In this document: piece by piece, positions 1-5,655 of the stretch
How positions within the stretch are numbered: the stretch's first letter is position 1
Layout of the letters: the number at the start of each line of letters is the position of its first letter
Assembly: GCA_016282555.1 (NCBI GenBank)
Contig: JAEEKU010000163.1
Location: 1 to 9,702 of the forward strand
Reading direction: 5' to 3'
From: Methanomassiliicoccaceae archaeon
GTDB lineage: Archaea; Thermoplasmatota; Thermoplasmata; Methanomassiliicoccales; Methanomethylophilaceae
Length of the DNA stretch: 9,702 bases
Program-made: the position numbers and the translations under genes
The notes under the pieces: model-generated
What the model was told of the DNA's origin: nothing
The model's database searches: none
What the model saw: the letters and a program-made list of their open reading frames with translations, nothing else

Positions 1-641
1 GATACATAATTGAGGTTGTTTTTGGCGGCGTAGTCGAATCCCAGCCTGATGATCCTCTCGGTTCCCTGGGTGGTCGCGACGCAGAAATCCATTGCGAGGT
101 CGTCGGTAACGTTCATTCCCTCGCTTCCCATCACGTACGAGCCTTCGGTGTTCTCCCTGAAGAACGTCCAGTCGATTCCGAGCTCCGGAACGGATACCGG
201 CCTTACGTTAGCGAACAGATCCAGCTCCTTTCTCATGGCGACGTTGGCGCTCTCGATGTTGGGCCACGGATCTCCTTTTTTGGGAGTGGTAGTCGGTCCT
301 TTCAGGATCACATGGCACTTCTTCAGCTCTTCCAGGGTGTCGTCGGGAATAGCCTTCATGACTTCGACGCGTCTTTCGATGGTAAGGCCGTCTATCTGCC
401 TGATCTCGACTTTTCCCTGCTTAATTTTGTCTTCGAGAAGGAACTCCATGACTTTCTGGGCGGAAGCGCAGATGTAGGGTCCGATTCCGTCCCCCCCGCA
501 TACGCCTATTATGAGTTTGTCGAGTTTAGAATAGTCTACCCAGTCTCCTTCGGATTTGAGAACGTCGACTCTTTCCAGCTGTTTTCTCAGAAGAGCCCCG
601 AATTTTTCCTGGGCGCATTTGATTGCCTGTTCGTCTGCCAT
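1..641 (-). CDS. Isocitrate dehydrogenase-type enzyme (isocitrate/isopropylmalate dehydrogenase family), N-terminal part
   Basis: The gene runs off the left edge; 213 codons are visible, beginning MADEQAIKC. The family oxidatively decarboxylates isocitrate (or 3-isopropylmalate) with NAD or NADP in the cytosol. Seen motifs are GDGIGP (residues 50-55), LKGPTTTP (113-120), a substrate-loop segment with S131, N133 and R137 followed by LDLFANVRP to R147, and FRENTEG (161-167). The SxNxxxR arrangement, with the second Arg ten residues later, matches isocitrate dehydrogenases (S113, N115, R119 and R129 in E. coli) better than isopropylmalate enzymes, so I favour isocitrate; cofactor choice lies in the missing part. 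About 40 residues precede the usual first strand, a longer N-terminus than many relatives. The ATG at 641 has no Shine-Dalgarno sequence but lies about 30 bases below a TATA-like box, fitting a nearly leaderless mRNA. Homoisocitrate or tartrate-type dehydrogenases remain possible. Confidence 0.85.
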   Translation of the reverse strand, partial: MADEQAIKCAQEKFGALLRKQLERVDVLKSEGDWVDYSKLDKLIIGVCGGDGIGPYICASAQKVMEFLLEDKIKQGKVEIRQIDGLTIERRVEVMKAIPDDTLEELKKCHVILKGPTTTPKKGDPWPNIESANVAMRKELDLFANVRPVSVPELGIDWTFFRENTEGSYVMGSEGMNVTDDLAMDFCVATTQGTERIIRLGFDYAAKNNLNYV

Positions 642-670
642 TATTATCGTCCGAGCGATGGAATAATCCG

Positions 671-679
671 TTAAATAAT
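671..679 (-). promoter_or_regulatory. TATA-like box for the isocitrate dehydrogenase-type gene
   Basis: Read on the minus strand this is ATTATTTAA, an archaeal TATA-like element. A start about 25 bases downstream would fall near 650, leaving a leader of roughly ten bases before the ATG at 641. The absence of a ribosome binding site there agrees with this. Position and sequence are seen; function is inferred. Confidence 0.5.
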
Positions 680-690
680 GTAGGATTAGC

Positions 691-703
691 GGCCGGTCCG
701 GCC
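691..703. repeat. Perfect inverted repeat GGCCGG-T-CCGGCC upstream of the dehydrogenase promoter
   Basis: A 6-base perfect inverted repeat around a single T sits 12 bases upstream of the TATA-like box of the minus-strand dehydrogenase gene. It is in the right place for a transcription factor site, or it may be chance in GC-rich sequence. Confidence 0.35.
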
Positions 704-748
704 ACGGGTTTTTCCGGAGAGACGAAATGAATCTCCGCATTACATCGG

Positions 749-829
749 ATATTTTTAATGGTTTTTACGATACGGTTCCGGATCCGGCAACCGCGGTATC
801 TCCAAGTTCGAGGCAGGCGGTCTCCGGAT
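749..829 (+). other. Possible small structured transcript or long-range fold in the divergent intergenic region
   Basis: No gene is supported between 642 and 919. Inside it an AT-rich TATA-like stretch (749-760) lies about 25-30 bases before a segment that can fold. ATCCGG (782-787) can pair with CCGGAT (824-829), CCGC (791-794) with GCGG (817-820), and CTC (800-802) with GAG (810-812). CCGGATCCGG (778-787) is also self-complementary, so other folds compete. The T-loop-like GTTCGAG lacks tRNA stems around it. This could be a small RNA, a regulatory site, or nothing. Confidence 0.2.
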
Positions 830-858
830 GAGCCAGACGCTGAAATATTCTTTCTATT

Positions 859-876
859 GGATATACTTTAATATCC
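859..876. promoter_or_regulatory. TATA box inside an inverted repeat (GGATAT-N6-ATATCC), promoter of the transporter-like gene
   Basis: The perfect 6-base inverted repeat GGATAT...ATATCC flanks ACTTTA. The plus-strand TATA-like element (about 865-874) lies within it. A start about 25 bases downstream would fall near 893-900, giving a leader of 20-27 bases. A protein bound to this repeat would occlude TBP, so it is a plausible repressor operator. The repeat is seen; the regulation is inferred. Confidence 0.5.
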
Positions 877-894
877 ACAATAAAATGAAATGAG

Positions 895-907
895 GGGTAT
901 AATACCC
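895..907. repeat. Inverted repeat GGGTAT-A-ATACCC at the expected transcription start, next to the Shine-Dalgarno site
   Basis: A 13-base perfect palindrome around one A covers the expected start site and ends one base before the AGGAG ribosome binding site. As DNA it could be a second operator paired with the repeat over the TATA box, 36 bases away start to start. As RNA it could form at most a 5-base-pair stem with a TAA loop. Confidence 0.4.
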
Positions 908-912
908 AGGAG
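908..912 (+). promoter_or_regulatory. Shine-Dalgarno site of the transporter-like gene
   Basis: AGGAG lies seven bases before the ATG at 920 and fixes that start. Its presence contrasts with the neighbouring genes that look leaderless. Confidence 0.65.
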
Positions 913-919
913 ATGACAA

Positions 920-1423
920 ATGAGTGAATTCAAGCCTCTGGACCCGACCGCATGCGGTCTGTTCTTCGTCGCCGCTATCTCTCTGCCTATAGCTCTGGGA
1001 CAGCTTGTCAACGATCCTTCCGTATTTCCGGTCCTTCCGTCCGCCGAGGCATTCAAAGTAGTAGGAATATGCATTCTGGTAATAGCGCTGCTCGCTTACA
1101 TCGCAGGCAGCAATTTCGGATTTACGGTTTTCGCGCTGGTAGGGGCGGCGGTAGCGCTCACGGGGTTCGGAATGGGTCCCGCGGAGAATTTGACTTTCGC
1201 TCTGCTCTATTTCGTCGCGATAGCATGGTCCGTTAAAATCGGAACGCCGAAGGCGCTGACGGTGATATGTTTCACGACCGGGCTGGTGTTCCTTACGGTG
1301 GGGCTTTCGGGCATCGCGGGCGGAGACTACTGGCACTGGGTTCTGGGAATCGTCGCGCTTCTCAACTTCGCATTCAACTTCTATCTTGCCGTGACTCTTG
1401 CTCTTGAGAAACCCGCCTGGTGA
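920..1423 (+). CDS. Six-helix membrane protein, distant SatP/YaaH (GPR1/FUN34) acetate-uptake family
   Basis: The 167-residue protein is almost entirely membrane helices, at about residues 11-30, 44-62, 66-86, 91-106, 111-131 and 139-161. By eye it follows the SatP/YaaH plan: an N-terminal D8-P9-x-x-x-G13 where the family has NPAPLGL, a GSNFGFTVF segment (63-71) like the family's GNTFGLTAF, a G-I-A-G turn before the last helix (131-134), and a final helix ending YLAVTLALEKP. The family forms hexameric channels for acetate and succinate in the cytoplasmic membrane. The substrate here is unknown, because the NPAPLGL signature is degraded to DPTACGL and the protein is about 20 residues shorter than SatP. 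AmiS/UreI-type channels are the main alternative. It stands alone, with its own promoter, two inverted repeats upstream and a terminator, which suggests specific regulation. Confidence 0.6.
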   Translation: MSEFKPLDPTACGLFFVAAISLPIALGQLVNDPSVFPVLPSAEAFKVVGICILVIALLAYIAGSNFGFTVFALVGAAVALTGFGMGPAENLTFALLYFVAIAWSVKIGTPKALTVICFTTGLVFLTVGLSGIAGGDYWHWVLGIVALLNFAFNFYLAVTLALEKPAW

Positions 1424-1440
1424 TCCGTTTTTTCAAATAT

Positions 1441-1476
1441 CCCCTCCCGGAACGGAGGGGTTTAATCTTTATTGTT
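1441..1476 (+). terminator. Hairpin and T-rich terminator after the transporter-like gene
   Basis: CCCCTCC (1441-1447) pairs with GGAGGGG (1454-1460) around a 6-base loop. A T-rich tract follows (1461-1476). It lies 17 bases after the stop codon and separates this gene from the helicase. Confidence 0.8.
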
Positions 1477-1540
1477 TCCGTATTGCGCGATCCGGCCGGT
1501 TTGTGCTTAAAGAAGAGCCGCGCTCGCCGGGAGCCTACAG

Positions 1541-1550
1541 AAACTTATAG
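1541..1550 (+). promoter_or_regulatory. TATA-like box for the DEAD-box helicase
   Basis: AAACTTATAG contains an archaeal TATA-like core (CTTATA). A start about 25 bases downstream would be near 1570 and would give a leader of roughly 60 bases, unlike the short leaders of the other genes here. Confidence 0.5.
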
Positions 1551-1589
1551 AACGTTGAACTGCATCACGTCCTCCGAAAAAGAAAAGTT

Positions 1590-1608
1590 GTCTGTGTCAG
1601 TCGCAGAC
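1590..1608 (+). promoter_or_regulatory. Hairpin in the leader of the helicase mRNA
   Basis: GTCTGTG (1590-1596) pairs with CGCAGAC (1602-1608) around TCAGT, with one G-T pair. It lies 13 bases before the Shine-Dalgarno-like GTGAGG (1622-1627). The upstream TCCTC (1570-1574) is complementary to GAGGA (1624-1628), so the leader could also fold to hide the ribosome binding site. A regulatory role is inferred. Confidence 0.4.
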
Positions 1609-1631
1609 AGGTTTCAGATCAGTGAGGATGT

Positions 1632-3044
1632 ATGATCTCTAATTTTACTGAAATAGGCATACCGGAACATATCGCGAAGGCAATGGATGAGATGGGCTGG
1701 GAAGAACCCACGCCGATTCAGATCCAGTCGATACCTCTGGGTCTCGAGAAGATAGATATGTTCGCGCAGGCACAGACAGGCACGGGCAAGACAGGGGCTT
1801 ACGGAACGATCATTCTGGGGACGATCGAATCAGGGAAAAAGACCCCCTCGGCCATCGTTCTGGTTCCCACGAGGGAGCTGGCTACGCAGGTTTCCGGGGA
1901 GCTTTCCAAGCTCTCCAAGTACTCCGGGCATGTTTCCGTTCCGATCTACGGAGGAGCCAGCATCGAGGGCCAGCTCAAAAAGCTCAAGGCCGGATGCGAT
2001 ATCGTGGCAGGCACTCCCGGGCGCGTCAGAGATATGATAACCAGAGGCGCTCTGAATCTTTCGGAAATCACCACTCTGGTTCTCGACGAAGCCGACAGGA
2101 TGCTTGATATGGGTTTCAAGGACGATATCGAGTTCATTCTCAAAGCGATGCCGAAACAGAGGCACACTCTGCTGTTTTCCGCAACCATGCAGGAGAACGT
2201 CAAACAGCTGGCTTTCGATTACATGATCAACCCCAAGGAAATTTCCGTTTCCCAGGAAGAGGTCATTCTGGATCTGACCAAGCAGTATTACATCTCCGTG
2301 GGAAGAAGGAACAAATCCTGGGCTTTGTGCAGGATTCTGGATATCGACGAGCCCAAGGCCATCATCTTCTGCCAGACGAAGAAAATGGTGGACGTTCTGG
2401 CGGAGAGGCTGTCGGAGTTCGATTACCGCGTCGTCGCGATCCACGGCGACATGCCCCAGTCAAAGAGGGAAAAAGTGATCAACGATTTCAAAGAGGGCCG
2501 TACGGACGTTCTTATCGCCACGGACGTCGCCGCCAGAGGTCTGGACATCGACGATATAAGCTATGTCATCAACTACGATATGCCGGACGATATCGATACG
2601 TATATCCACCGCATCGGAAGGACCGGAAGGGCGGGGCACGAGGGAACCGCCGTTTCGTTCGTGACTTCCGAAGAGGAGCATCTGATCAAAGAGTTCCAGA
2701 TGCGTATCGGAATAGATATTGAGAAAAGATGCGTTCCCGAAGCGGAGCCCGGCCAGAAGGATACGATCAAGAGGGTGATAGACTACGATCAGATATCAGA
2801 TCCGTTCGGAATGTGCAAATTCGAAGTGAATCTCGGCAAAAACGACGGATTCGGAAGAGTTTCGCTGTCGGATTTCATTTCCCGCAACACGAGAATCCGC
2901 GATATTTCCATAGGAAAGATAGAAATCGGGGACGAATCGTCCGTTGTCGAGGTCCATAAGGATTACGGCAACAGGATGACCATGGACCTTACCAAAGCCA
3001 AATTCAAGAGCAAGAAAATCAGGGTCCGCGTAATCCAGGACTGA
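1632..3044 (+). CDS. deaD: DEAD-box ATP-dependent RNA helicase with C-terminal DbpA/CsdA-type RNA-binding domain
   Basis: The 470-residue protein has the full helicase set: GWEEPTPIQ Q-motif (22-30), motif I AQTGTGKT (47-54), Ia PTRELA (79-84), Ib TPGR (128-131), II DEAD (152-155), III SAT (183-185), IV IIFCQT (244-249), V ARGLDID (301-307) and VI HRIGRTGR (326-333). Residues about 394-470 (FEVNLGKNDGF...IGKIEI...VVEVHKDY...KKIRVRVI) match the DbpA/CsdA RNA-binding domain, an RRM-like fold that steers these enzymes to structured RNA such as rRNA. The family unwinds short RNA duplexes with ATP in the cytosol, in ribosome assembly, mRNA turnover or cold adaptation. Its length fits an enzyme with one such domain and no basic tail. 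The ATG at 1632 follows GTGAGG by four bases. A phospholipid-synthesis-type gene follows after 4 bases. The exact RNA target cannot be told. Confidence 0.95.
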   Translation: MISNFTEIGIPEHIAKAMDEMGWEEPTPIQIQSIPLGLEKIDMFAQAQTGTGKTGAYGTIILGTIESGKKTPSAIVLVPTRELATQVSGELSKLSKYSGHVSVPIYGGASIEGQLKKLKAGCDIVAGTPGRVRDMITRGALNLSEITTLVLDEADRMLDMGFKDDIEFILKAMPKQRHTLLFSATMQENVKQLAFDYMINPKEISVSQEEVILDLTKQYYISVGRRNKSWALCRILDIDEPKAIIFCQTKKMVDVLAERLSEFDYRVVAIHGDMPQSKREKVINDFKEGRTDVLIATDVAARGLDIDDISYVINYDMPDDIDTYIHRIGRTGRAGHEGTAVSFVTSEEEHLIKEFQMRIGIDIEKRCVPEAEPGQKDTIKRVIDYDQISDPFGMCKFEVNLGKNDGFGRVSLSDFISRNTRIRDISIGKIEIGDESSVVEVHKDYGNRMTMDLTKAKFKSKKIRVRVIQD

Positions 3045-3048
3045 TCTG

Positions 3049-3588
3049 ATGAAAAGCTGGGTGCCGGATGCGATAACCGCATCACGTCTGATAGCATCCG
3101 TCCTCCTGCTGGCCGCAGGGGGGCTCGATATCTACTTTCTGGTAATATACTGCTATTGCGGGATCAGCGATCTGGCGGACGGCTACGTGGCGAGAAAATA
3201 CGATCTGTGCACCGAATTCGGTTCGGCTTTCGATTCGGTGACGGATTTGGTTCTGGTTCTCGCGAGGCTCGCCGTTCTCATCCCGGCCATGCCGGCCGAG
3301 CCTTGGATGATTTATTTCATTATAATCATCGCATTTTTCAGGATAGTCTCTTTCTCGATAGCTTCCCTGAAATTCCGCAGGCCGGTGTTTCTGCACACCA
3401 AACTCAACAAAATCGCGGGCGCGTGTCTCCGCGTTTCTCCGGTTTTCATGCTGTTTACCGATCTGGGGCTCGTAGTCGCCGTGGTATGCACGGTCTCTCT
3501 CGCGGGCGCGCTGGGAGAGCTGGCCATCAATATAAAATCGGAGGAGCTGAACCCAGGGATCCGCACGTTCAGGGATCTTCAGTTGTGA
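3049..3588 (+). CDS. CDP-alcohol phosphatidyltransferase family membrane enzyme
   Basis: The 179-residue protein carries the complete family signature D41-xx-D44-G-xx-A48-R49-x8-G58-xxx-D62-xxx-D66. The aspartates bind the metal and the CDP-linked lipid, and D66 is the expected catalytic base. Membrane helices are visible at about 12-37, 67-81, 86-106, 127-145 and 143-160, and the HTKLNKIAG segment (116-124) recurs in relatives. The family moves a lipid phosphate from CDP-archaeol or CDP-diacylglycerol to an alcohol such as serine, glycerol phosphate or inositol phosphate in the cytoplasmic membrane. In an archaeon this means polar-headgroup synthesis, but the acceptor cannot be read from the sequence. 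It starts 4 bases after the helicase stop, with a weak AGGA (3037-3040) inside the helicase end, so the two are probably cotranscribed and translationally coupled. The functional link between them is not obvious. Confidence 0.88.
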   Translation: MKSWVPDAITASRLIASVLLLAAGGLDIYFLVIYCYCGISDLADGYVARKYDLCTEFGSAFDSVTDLVLVLARLAVLIPAMPAEPWMIYFIIIIAFFRIVSFSIASLKFRRPVFLHTKLNKIAGACLRVSPVFMLFTDLGLVVAVVCTVSLAGALGELAINIKSEELNPGIRTFRDLQL

Positions 3589-3598
3589 TTTAATATAA
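3589..3598 (+). promoter_or_regulatory. TATA box placing the next start codon at the expected transcription start (leaderless)
   Basis: TTTAATATAA is the best archaeal TATA box in the window. Its centre is about 25 bases before the ATG at 3619, so transcription should begin at or within a few bases of the start codon. No Shine-Dalgarno sequence is present. It begins right after the stop codon of the previous gene. Confidence 0.7.
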
Positions 3599-3618
3599 CC
3601 GTATCGGAATTATGCCGT

Positions 3619-5619
3619 ATGACTTTCATCCTTATGGGATGTCCGGGCTGCGGGCGCAACTTCATGCTCGCGGATACCGAACTGTCCAAGGGCAGATGCA
3701 TACTGTGCAGCACCGACGCTTCTTTTTCGGAAAAAGAAATCAGCGATGCCGAGATCAGGCGCGACAGGCTGTCCGCGGAATTCGAGGAGCCGATGAAAGA
3801 AGCCTTCAGGAACGGCGATTTCAAAAAAATGGAGGCCCTGGCGGAAAAAGCGGCGGTGGAGGGGGTTTCGTCCTGGTACGTATGGACGCTTATCGGCCAG
3901 ATGCATCTGGACAGGGAAGACGTTGACAACGCTTTCAGGGATTTCGAGCTCGCATCTTCTTTTCTGGACGAAGAGAGCTTCGACGAGTACTACGGCATGG
4001 TCATCGGCCCCTTTACCGATTATTATTTCAAGGAGATAGAAAAGAAGGACTACCGCCCCTTCGACCCCAGATCCATGGTTTTTTTCACCGGCAATCTGGA
4101 CGACAGGTTTTCGGACATAATGGACGACAGTTTCCTTACGGATTTCATCAAGCGCATCGGATACGGAGCCGGAGATCTTTCGGAAATATCCTGTTACCGG
4201 TGCAGCGAGACTATAGCGGAATCCTGCATCATTTTCAACGGCGGGGATATGTATTTCCCGGATCATCAGGAAACTGCTGATTCTTCCATATGGGCTCTGG
4301 AGGAGCTTGAAAGAAGAGTAAAGGACATCTCCGGGGAAAAAAGCAGGTATTGCGCCGCCGTAAACATTTACAAGGAGTTTCTGAAAGCCGTCGAGGAAAA
4401 GGAGTCCGCTATTCTGTCCGTTTACGACGGCGACGGGCTCGATACGCTGTGCGAAATACTGATCGACGATCAGGATCTGTCGGACAGGATGGTTAACTTC
4501 CTTTTCGACGGCCTGGAAGGCTGCGTGGATTATGCCAGATCCTTCGGCCGCAACAAAGGCGCAAAGAAAATCATGGAAAAAGCAGTCGGAGAATACGGAG
4601 ATTTCCTCAGGGATCTGGCCGGCAGCGGAATCGTCGACAATTATCATCCGGACGAAACGGAGGAGGAAGGCGATCGCAGCAGGTGCCCCTCCTGCGGCGA
4701 ACCGCTTCAGTACGATTCCACCGGATTCGCGCTCTGCGGATGCGGATTCCGCACGAGGAAGGCCACAGAAAAAATAAACGATCTCCCGGGAGATCTGGAC
4801 AGTTTATCGGATCTGTTGCGGGAAGCTCTCGAAAAGGAAGATTCCGAAACCTTGAACAACATAGGCGAGCTGATTCTCGACAGCTACGAGGATCATCCTC
4901 TCGGATATCTCGGAATCGGCGCTTCATGCAGCCTTGACGGGGATCTTTCTGCATCGGCGCAGATGTTTTCCGGAGGGATAGCCAATCTGGATGACGGCCT
5001 CAGGGATTTCTTTTACGGCACGGCTGGGAAAATGCTGGGAAAATGCATCATCAATCTGCAGGACGATAAAGATCTCATTTCTTTCTTCGTTTTCCTTCGC
5101 CTCAATTCCGGTTTCGGCGCCGGAGGGGAGAATTATCAGTTTCTGGACGATTTATGCGCGTTCATAAGAGACGGCGGCTGGCCCCTGAACGGCGAGGGAA
5201 CGGAGATGACCGGCTATCTTAAAGCTATGGCGATGGCGGACCGTTTCCGTCACGTGTCTTTTAGCGGATGGATCCGCGGCCTCCGCTCAGACAGGGATTA
5301 TTTCGAGGATTTCTCCAGGCATCTCGGAGAATCCGATCCTGAGAAAAACGAAGATTACATCGGCGTTTTTAATGGTTATACTGTCTTTATCGATTCGTCT
5401 CTGGAGTTTTTAGAGGAGCAGACTTCTCTTCTCGGACCGCAGAAAGTGAAGGAAATCGAAGAAAAACAGGAGAACGGAGGTTCCGGGATGAAATCCTGTG
5501 AAGATCTTCAGACTTCTCTGATGCCCCGTTTCGGAGGGTCTCCCGGATCCCGGGAACTCAGGGCGGCTCTGTCCGATCTGAAAAAATACGTCAGGGATCT
5601 GGAGAAAAGCGTTCAGTGA
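3619..5619 (+). CDS. Unknown zinc-ribbon protein, 666 residues, apparently internally duplicated
   Basis: I do not recognise this family. The soluble, acidic, largely helical protein opens with a zinc ribbon (C8-xx-C11 ... C27-xx-C30). A second ribbon lies at the midpoint (C356-PS-C359-G ... C373-G-C375), and a further C192-xx-C195 with C203 lies in the first half. After each main ribbon comes a helical, TPR-like stretch. The first has an alanine-rich helix (about 59-80), then WYVWTLIGQMHLDREDVDNAF; the second has a similar helix (about 398-420), then LGYLGIGASCSLDGDLSASAQ. The halves therefore look like an old tandem duplication. There is no signal peptide, no membrane helix and no enzymatic motif that I can name. 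Such ribbon-plus-TPR proteins usually act as scaffolds or nucleic-acid adaptors, which is only a guess here. The ATG at 3619 is favoured by the TATA spacing; Met6 (3634) is an alternative start. Confidence 0.85.
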   Translation: MTFILMGCPGCGRNFMLADTELSKGRCILCSTDASFSEKEISDAEIRRDRLSAEFEEPMKEAFRNGDFKKMEALAEKAAVEGVSSWYVWTLIGQMHLDREDVDNAFRDFELASSFLDEESFDEYYGMVIGPFTDYYFKEIEKKDYRPFDPRSMVFFTGNLDDRFSDIMDDSFLTDFIKRIGYGAGDLSEISCYRCSETIAESCIIFNGGDMYFPDHQETADSSIWALEELERRVKDISGEKSRYCAAVNIYKEFLKAVEEKESAILSVYDGDGLDTLCEILIDDQDLSDRMVNFLFDGLEGCVDYARSFGRNKGAKKIMEKAVGEYGDFLRDLAGSGIVDNYHPDETEEEGDRSRCPSCGEPLQYDSTGFALCGCGFRTRKATEKINDLPGDLDSLSDLLREALEKEDSETLNNIGELILDSYEDHPLGYLGIGASCSLDGDLSASAQMFSGGIANLDDGLRDFFYGTAGKMLGKCIINLQDDKDLISFFVFLRLNSGFGAGGENYQFLDDLCAFIRDGGWPLNGEGTEMTGYLKAMAMADRFRHVSFSGWIRGLRSDRDYFEDFSRHLGESDPEKNEDYIGVFNGYTVFIDSSLEFLEEQTSLLGPQKVKEIEEKQENGGSGMKSCEDLQTSLMPRFGGSPGSRELRAALSDLKKYVRDLEKSVQ

Positions 5620-5627
5620 AAAAGGGT

Positions 5628-5646
5628 TCCCGGCATACAGCCGGGA
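5628..5646. terminator. Bidirectional hairpin terminator between convergent genes
   Basis: TCCCGGC (5628-5634) pairs with GCCGGGA (5640-5646) around ATACA. On the minus strand a CTTTTTC run follows (5618-5624); on the plus strand ATTAAACCGTTT follows. It lies 9 bases from each of the two convergent stop codons and probably serves both genes. Confidence 0.75.
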
Positions 5647-5655
5647 TTAAACCGT

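Noticed and set aside
49..674. Two plus-strand frames over the left edge
   Set aside because: They are antisense to the isocitrate dehydrogenase-type gene, whose motifs are unambiguous.
781..833. Possible tRNA (GTTCGAG followed later by GCCA)
   Set aside because: There is no 5-base stem around the T-loop-like sequence, no anticodon arm and no acceptor pairing.
854..1336. A 160-codon minus-strand frame over the transporter-like gene
   Set aside because: Its Arg/Tyr/Ser-rich composition is typical of a shadow of a membrane-protein gene.
1420..1635. A 71-codon plus-strand frame overlapping the transporter-like stop and reaching the helicase start
   Set aside because: It runs through a strong terminator hairpin, a TATA box and the leader hairpin, begins with GTG without a binding site, and resembles nothing.
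3610..4647. A 345-codon frame antisense to the zinc-ribbon gene
   Set aside because: The sense frame has cysteine motifs, a promoter and a terminator; the antisense frame has none of these.
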